DNA of 64,000 nucleotides from Perognathus longimembris pacificus. Its lineage: Eukaryota; Chordata; Mammalia; Rodentia; Heteromyidae. The notes below the pieces were generated by a model. The model did not search any database and was not told where the DNA came from. It was given only the letters and a program-made list of their open reading frames with translations. Positions 58,100 through 64,000 of the stretch are shown in pieces. A program made the translations under genes and the position numbers. Where the stretch lies: positions 49,059,776 to 49,123,775 of the forward strand of contig NC_063168.1 in assembly GCF_023159225.1 (NCBI RefSeq), read 5' to 3'. Numbering within the stretch: position 1 is the first letter of the stretch; each line of letters begins with the position of its first letter.

Positions 58100-58321
58100 T
58101 TCTTTTCTTCTTCTTCTTCTTTTTTTTTTTTTGCCAGTCCTAGGCTTGGACTCAGGGCCTCAGCACTGTCCCTGGCTTCTTTTTGCTCAAGGCTAGCACT
58201 CTGCCACTTGAGCCACAGCACCACCTCTGGCCTTTTTCTATATATGTGGTACTGAGGAATCGAACCCAGGGCTTCATGTATATGAGGCAAGCACTTTACC
58301 ACTAGGCCATATTCCCAGCCC
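58100..58321 (-). mobile_element. family A SINE, antisense, 15-bp TSD
   Basis: T-rich tail complement, 'ggcttggactcagggcctca', 'ctgccacttgagccacagca' and 'cactaggccatattcccagc'. TGGTACAGATTTCTT flanks it at 58085-58099 and 58322-58336 without mismatch. Confidence 0.94.
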
Positions 58322-59394
58322 TGGTACAGATTTCTTGCCCGTCCTCACCCACACCACGGCAGAGGGAAACACAGCTATAGGCTGTAGGCTCAGAGTGCCA
58401 GGCCTGTGCTAGTTTTCTCACGAGCCTATAGCAGTCTTGTGACTTGGGGGCTCCCATTAGCCTGTTTACAGCTGAGGAGACTGAGTTTTAGACAGGTATG
58501 AGGATGGCCCAGGCCATCTAGTTGGTAAGTGGCAGAGCTCCACAGCCTTTCAGCAGCCCTTACCCCTGGGCATAGTTTTCCCTGATTCTTACTGATCTCT
58601 CACTGGAAATGTTCCTCTTGTATTGTCTGCCTGAAACTCTGCCTGTTTCTCCCTCTGTGGTCTCTGAGCCCTGCCCCTTTCCTCACTCTATGGTCTTCAC
58701 CCCTCCACCCCCAGAAGAGTATACATATGTATCACTATGTGCTGTTCTCCATTGGGAAGTAGGCTCAGCACAAGTGTTTATAGAATGGACAACCTTTCTC
58801 ATTCCTAGGTCAGAGACCTGTCCTTCTTTCAGCAGAGCTCCCTGCCTGCCCCCCACCCCCCTCCACCCGCACGCACGCCTACACATCATAGCAGCTGACT
58901 CCCTTCCAGAGCCTTTGAAATCTTCATTGTAAATGGTGATGGAAAAAATAGGTAATGGGCGCTGGGAAATACATGGGGCCAACTCTCCTTGTGGCACAAA
59001 CTCAAGCGTGTGATCAATCCCAGCCCACAGATAGCTAGTAATTATTTGGTAATAAATCACATTCCAAACCCAAGCCAACTGTCCATGCTTTTATTTCCCT
59101 TTCTCCTTTGTCCTTGCCAGACCCACAATGTCTCGGCAATGTCTCAACATAAAATATGGTAGTGATTTTCATGCCTAACCAAAGTCAGTGTTGGAGTCAT
59201 CTATTCAGTTTTGTTGGATGATAACAATTGGCCCAGAGTCTGAGGTGTGGATGCTTGTGTTTCCTCAGAGGGAGAAGATGGGGCTTTGGAGGGGTAGGGT
59301 TACCTCTTTACCGTGAAGGTTTTTGAGGGGCCAAGATAGTGGTCTTCATGCACAGAGTTTGGGCATAAGGTTGGCAGGATTGCATTTGACAACT

Positions 59395-59545
59395 CCCTTG
59401 AAGTGAGCCTGCCCATGTGACTTGTTTCAGCCAATGAAAGTGAGTAGAATGGATACTTGCCACTTCCCTGCACCAGCAATAAGGACTAATGTGGAAGTCT
59501 TCAGATATGCTTCTTTCTGCCATCACAATGATGAACAATGATCCC
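59395..59545 (+). mobile_element. ancient mammalian repeat, unassigned
   Basis: 'cccatgtgacttgtttcagc' and 'caatgaaagtgagtagaatg' recall a common old mammalian repeat I cannot name. Confidence 0.4.
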
Positions 59546-59601
59546 AGTGTTTTTCAGCCTGTCTCAGAGTAAGAATGATAGCACTCAAAATCCTTCAGGT
59601 A

Positions 59602-59802
59602 GGGCTGGGAATGTGGCTTAGCGGTAGAGTGCTTGCCTAGCATGCATGAAGGTCTAGATTCAACTCCTCAGCACCACATAAACAGAAAAAGGCAGAAGTG
59701 GCTCTGTGGCTCAGAGTGCTAGCCTTGAGCAAAAAGAAGCCAGGGACAGTGCTTACGCCCTGAGTTCCAAGCCCTCAGGACTGGCCAAAAAACAAAACAA
59801 AC
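59602..59802 (+). mobile_element. family A SINE with 11-bp TSD
   Basis: 'gggctgggaatgtggcttag', 'attcaactcctcagcaccac' and the right half 'tggctctgtggctcagagtg'. TCCTTCAGGTA occurs at 59591-59601 and 59803-59813. Confidence 0.93.
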
Positions 59803-59907
59803 TCCTTCAGGTAATCTGCAGTGTTCATTTGCATGGAGAGACATCAGGGTACTGTTCTAAATCAACAGAATATTAAAAAAAACACCACACAAAACCAAGT
59901 TTGTATT

Positions 59908-59980
59908 CTGGTGTTGAAGACTGAACCCACATCCTCACATGTGGTAAGTACTCTATCACTGAGCTGTACCTCCAGTTCTC
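59908..59980 (-). mobile_element. ID-like SINE, antisense
   Basis: 'gttgaagactgaacccacat' and 'ctatcactgagctgtacctc'. Confidence 0.78.
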
Positions 59981-60729
59981 CATTGTTTGTTACTGTAGCA
60001 GCTACTCCCTCCTGCCTGATACTTGTACTTTATGGGGTTGATGAGCATATTTACTACCTCATGGATGGGATGAGCTTAGCAAAGAGCCCCACCCACCTGT
60101 GTACTGTTGCCTCCCCCTTTTCCTTTTCCTTCTCCTCTTCCTTTTCTTCTTTTACCTTGTTCTCCTCTTTCTCTTCTAATATCACTTTGCTTTTTATGCC
60201 ACTCAAAGCCAAGTCACAAAAATTTACCCAGGTCCAACTAAACATGGTCCAGATGCCCCATACCCGTGGGGGTGAAGATACACTGGCAAGTGACTGTCAG
60301 ATGCTGTGGTAAGGGCTATATTGCCAGCACAAACCCAGACTTGGAGAAGCCTGGAAGATGGAGCAATGAATATACTCGGGTCCTCAAAAGTGAAGGCTGA
60401 CATAGATATCGAAGGGTTAGTTTGAGCCCTTCAAGCCAAACAAGGAGGGAATGAGGGAAGCTGCCATCTACTATTTTCTGGGTACTGAACCAAGTGGAGC
60501 CAGCAATTCTCTCCTCCTCCTCCCCGAGCTGTGGTAGCTGGTGTGTACTGTGATCTCCATTTCACAGATGAGAAAGCCAAGGCCACTGAGACTGCAGAGC
60601 ACACCCTGGCCTGGGCAGCTCACAATCTCAGAGTAGGTTCACAGACGCAGAGGTGTGGCAAGTCCTATTGGCCTAGTATCTGGTCCATCCCCAAAGGGCT
60701 GCCTCGTACAGCTCTGGGGATACTGGTGT

Positions 60730-61035
60730 GAGTTTACAACCCACACTCCTTTCTGTCTTGCCAGAGAGAGGTTTCTGAAACGTGGTTCTGGCAGAGTCAC
60801 ATTCCTGCTTATGAACCCTTTGTGGCTCCCTGCTGCATTCTAGACAATGTCCAGTGGTCTCAGCCAGTTGATTTTGGGCCTGACCCAAAGTGTTCCAGTG
60901 TTGTCTCTGGCTATATCTATTCATGTCCCCAGGGTTCTTGTCTGTCCGAACATTCCCTGCCATTTCCTGCCTCTTAAGTTTTGTTCCAGTTTTTTCCCCC
61001 CCTTTCAGTTGGTATGTCCTTTTCTAACATAGTTA
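60730..61035 (+). mobile_element. L2-like relic
   Basis: 'cacattcctgcttatgaacc' and 'ctttgtggctccctgctgca' resemble the internal 3' part of L2. Confidence 0.5.
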
Positions 61036-61339
61036 CCTGCCCAAGGCCATGGTCAGCCTCCCCGGCAAAGCTCAATCCAGCTCCACCTGTCTCCCTGCCT
61101 ACAGCCCCTTTGGGACCAGAGATCTGGGGTGTAAGCACTGATTTCACCTGGTTTGAATGGTGGGATGAGATTAGGTTGTACCATTGGAGTGCAGTTATTT
61201 GCTGCTATCTGATAACACAAACTCTCAGTCCTATGTACACATGGTTTATGGCTACATCTAAATAAATAATGTACCTAGAGCTGTTTTTCAGTGAACATAG
61301 TACACAAACAAATCTGGTGAGCACTCTGAGGTTATAGGA

Positions 61340-61450
61340 GTTGTCTGTGTGACTTGAACCAGTGACTAAGCCTCTGTCAGTCCATTTCCCTGTCTGTCAA
61401 ATGGAAACTATCTTGGTATCTACCTCATGGGATCAGCAAGGGCTCAAGGA
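61340..61450 (+). mobile_element. MIR relic
   Basis: 'tgtgtgacttgaaccagtga', 'tccatttccctgtctgtcaa' and 'ggtatctacctcatgggatc'. Confidence 0.75.
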
Positions 61451-61884
61451 GACAAAGAGACAAAGCTTGTTAAGGAAACAGCACCTCCCAGATGAACTCT
61501 AGCCAGGGGAGTCAGGTGGAAGAGGAGTGGGGAAGAAGAGTGGAGCTGGGTTGAGACAATCCCAGTGCTTGATAAAAGGCACGGGCTCTTCTCTGGCCAA
61601 GTAAATATTATAAGAAAGAGCCGTCTCCAGGGAACAGCTCCCTGCCCATTCCCCTCCTGCTCCCACCCCCCTTTGAGGGCCAAAGTCCCCAGGGTCTGGA
61701 GGCTCCTTTTATGTGACTGTAAAGTAATCCAGGACCTGGCTGGGTTGCGGTTGGGCAGCACTGACGTGCAGGGCAGGGCTGCATCCCTATGGTCAATGAT
61801 TACCTTTTATGCCTGGCCATAAAGGCAACGGCCCCAGCCCTCTGCACAATGCTCTCCTAGACAATGCCATGAAAGGGTGGGCTC

Positions 61885-61885
<1 letters not shown>

Positions 61886-61932
<47 letters not shown>
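61886..61932. repeat. (CA)n microsatellite
   Basis: About 23 CA units, not obviously at a SINE tail. Confidence 0.97.
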
Positions 61933-61934
<2 letters not shown>

Positions 61935-64000
61935 CTGCTGCACAGGGATCTATCTGCCGACTCTCTGAAGATATCCTCACAAGGCATCTCTATCTCTTCC
62001 AGTTGATCCCCTGAGATAACTCAGGAGCCAAGGGGATACGAGTGGAGATGTGTGGGGTCCATCAGAACATGGAGGCTTCTTTCTGCTCTCCAGTTCAGGG
62101 TTTTTTGTAGGAGAGGCTGGAGGCTGTGCCCCTACATCCTGGGAATCTGTGCAGAAGGAGAGGTGGCACACCCCGCCCCCCCCCCCAGTTTTGGGGGCCA
62201 AGTCTCAGGGAAATAAGGGTCTTCAGACAGATCACAGTCCACGCCCACTTTAAGGCAGCGCGGCCGAGGTCTGTCGTGCAGTAACTTGATGGTACCAACG
62301 CCGAAGACCTTGGCTGAGAGAGAAGGACTCAGGTACTCCTAGGAGCTGATGGATACCAAGACCACTATCCATGAGGGGGTTCTAACAGGAAGGAAGACTT
62401 GCGGTCATTTCCTAGAAAATGCATCTCCCCTGAGGCTCGGTGGAGAGTGGAGAATACCCGAGGACCCGGCTCTGAGGCTGATGTTGGAGAAAGACATCAG
62501 GTGAGAGCCAGAGGTGGTCACAGGGCCACATTCAGGACCACTTCTTCCCCAGCTCACCTGTCCTGATGAGTAGATAGATACCCTACCATTTGTAGTGCCG
62601 CCTGGCCATCAGAGGTCAGGGCTGGGGCAGAGATGTCCAGATTAATATTCTACCTCACAGTTGATAAGGCTCAGAACCTTTGTCCCAATCAGAGAGGCCG
62701 GAGCATCAGGGCCAAGGGGCTACTTGGAGGTCTTCCTCCAGCAAATCAGGGGCCCCGGGCTGGCTGGGGAGGTGCTGAGGGTGGCTGTCAGGAGGCTGGG
62801 TCCTTGCTGGCTGGGCCCCACTCTTCCTCTTGGACAGGGGAGAAAGACTTGGTGAGACTTCTTGGAGGCATGTGGTAAGGAGCGGAAGCCTTTAGAAACC
62901 TGCCTCTGGGGCTGGGCTGTGTTGGGAGGAAGAGAACTGTTCTTCACAGTGGTCATAAATGTTCTCTGAAATTAAAGTGGAGTTGCTTTGAGCCTCAGCC
63001 AAAGGCTCCCATCAACCTTTGGCTCTGGGAAAGATAAGCAGCCCCAGGTGATAACACACAAACCAGAAACTGTCACCAGGAGCTAATTAGGGCACTGGGT
63101 GTTGAGCTGGCCACACCTGCTATACCTGACTAGCCATGTCAGGTGGGGGAGGATCTGCTCCCTGCCTGGGCCTTGGGCTCCTGGCCTGTTAACCTTCCAA
63201 GCACTTTCTACCCCTCATGCCTGGCCCTCACTCCATTGCTGACATAACAGTGTGAAATAAAATATGTGACAGCCTTGTGCAATTTGACATGATTGCCAGG
63301 CTTGAACACTGTGAAAAGAGTCCTGATCACAAGCCAGAAAGCTGATTCTTGCCTTTCTCTGCATGCCCTTGAGCCAGTAATTTCTCCCTGCCTCAGTCAG
63401 GGTGGCCACACAGGGGCCTGTTTAGGTTTAAAGTCCTCGCTCATCTGCTACAAAACACTGCAGCCTTGGAAGTGCATAACTCCCTCCCCTCCAGTGCCAC
63501 CCAGGAACACAGGGGTGTGTGTGACACTGGACAGAACCAAGCCCATGCTGCAGGCAGAGGGAAGTCACACGGAGGGGCCTGAGGCACGGCCGTCTCCAGG
63601 GCTCCTGGAAGCGCTCTCTATTTGCGGCCTCATCCGGGCACTCTGGCTCTATTTTTAACTCTGTGCCCATTAAATAAATGTAGTGTGAGAGCTGGGCTCC
63701 ATAATTAGGCCCCCCTCGTGTACCTCTCCTGCCCCTGCCTGGAGGTGCACACTGAAGGCACTGCCTATGGATGCACCAGTGCTGAACTGGGGGCTCCCAG
63801 CATTCTGGGAGAGTTGTAAGGAGACCCCAGCCCTCCCAGGTTAAGACCAGTATGTGTTCTTTTTCCTATCTTTGAGGTCCAAGCCGAGAGCAGGGCAGGG
63901 CTGGCATGTGTCTTGGGATGAATAGCGACAAAAGCAGAGGAGGAGAGAAGGGAGGAAGGTTCAGCCATCATTCCCAGGTCTACTTCTCTGGGTTATCCTG
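61933..64000. other. intergenic unique sequence to window end
   Basis: An 11-bp C run at 62176-62186. No SINE after 59980 except none recognised here; about 2 kb of young-repeat-free DNA with GATA, E-box and MEF2-like motifs (see findings). No coding gene recognised. Confidence 0.45.

Noticed and set aside
1..64000. CRISPR arrays, bacterial operons or phage-type systems
   Set aside because: Spliced genes, CpG island, SINEs and L1/MIR/L2 relics show nuclear mammalian DNA; the only direct repeats are microsatellites and target-site duplications.

Overview
This window looks like euchromatic DNA from a placental mammal, and specifically a rodent. It has two spliced genes with canonical GT/AG junctions, a large CpG island, ancient mammal-wide repeats (MIR, L2, MER5A, L1M-type relics), and dozens of SINEs derived from tRNA-Ala (ID-like) and 7SL (B1-like). 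Two composite SINE families dominate. Family A is a dimer of an ID-like left half and a second, tRNA-like right half, about 200 bp long. Family B joins a B1-like left half to essentially the same right half, about 220-240 bp long. Family A resembles the IDL-Geo dimer described for Geomyoidea (kangaroo rats, pocket mice, pocket gophers). A heteromyid or geomyid source is therefore my best guess, but this is inference from memory of repeat families.

Layout. 1-9589: intron of THADA (plus strand), holding a MER5A copy, a (CA)n array, an antisense L1 relic riddled with SINEs (about 4240-6260), and a younger retroposed 3' fragment with target-site duplications (6832-7120). 9590-9759 and 10754-11119: the last two coding exons of THADA, followed by its 3' UTR. 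About 14.1-17.9 kb: CpG island with the TATA-containing promoter and complete two-exon gene ZFP36L2 (496 aa, tandem CCCH zinc fingers), with an AU-rich 3' UTR ending at the AATAAA at 19724. The co-directional order THADA then ZFP36L2 matches human 2p21.

19.75-64 kb: no protein-coding gene recognised. This is the gene-poor flank downstream of ZFP36L2. It contains SINEs, simple repeats, MIR/L2 fossils, two L1 3' fragments and several unique, motif-rich stretches that could be enhancers. One minus-strand polyadenylation-like site (47424-47429) could end a noncoding transcript.

The two genes have unrelated functions. THADA is the partner of the FTSJ1 tRNA 2'-O-methyltransferase and has been linked to calcium/energy metabolism. 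ZFP36L2 is an mRNA-destabilising protein that binds UAUUUAU sites and recruits CCR4-NOT. Its own 3' UTR carries the nonamer it would bind. The most unusual structural signals are a 40-bp, 3'-truncated, tailless SINE with perfect 14-bp duplications (42571-42638), the shared right half between SINE families A and B, and long microsatellites that grow from SINE tails, including one insertion whose tail has expanded to roughly 240 bp.
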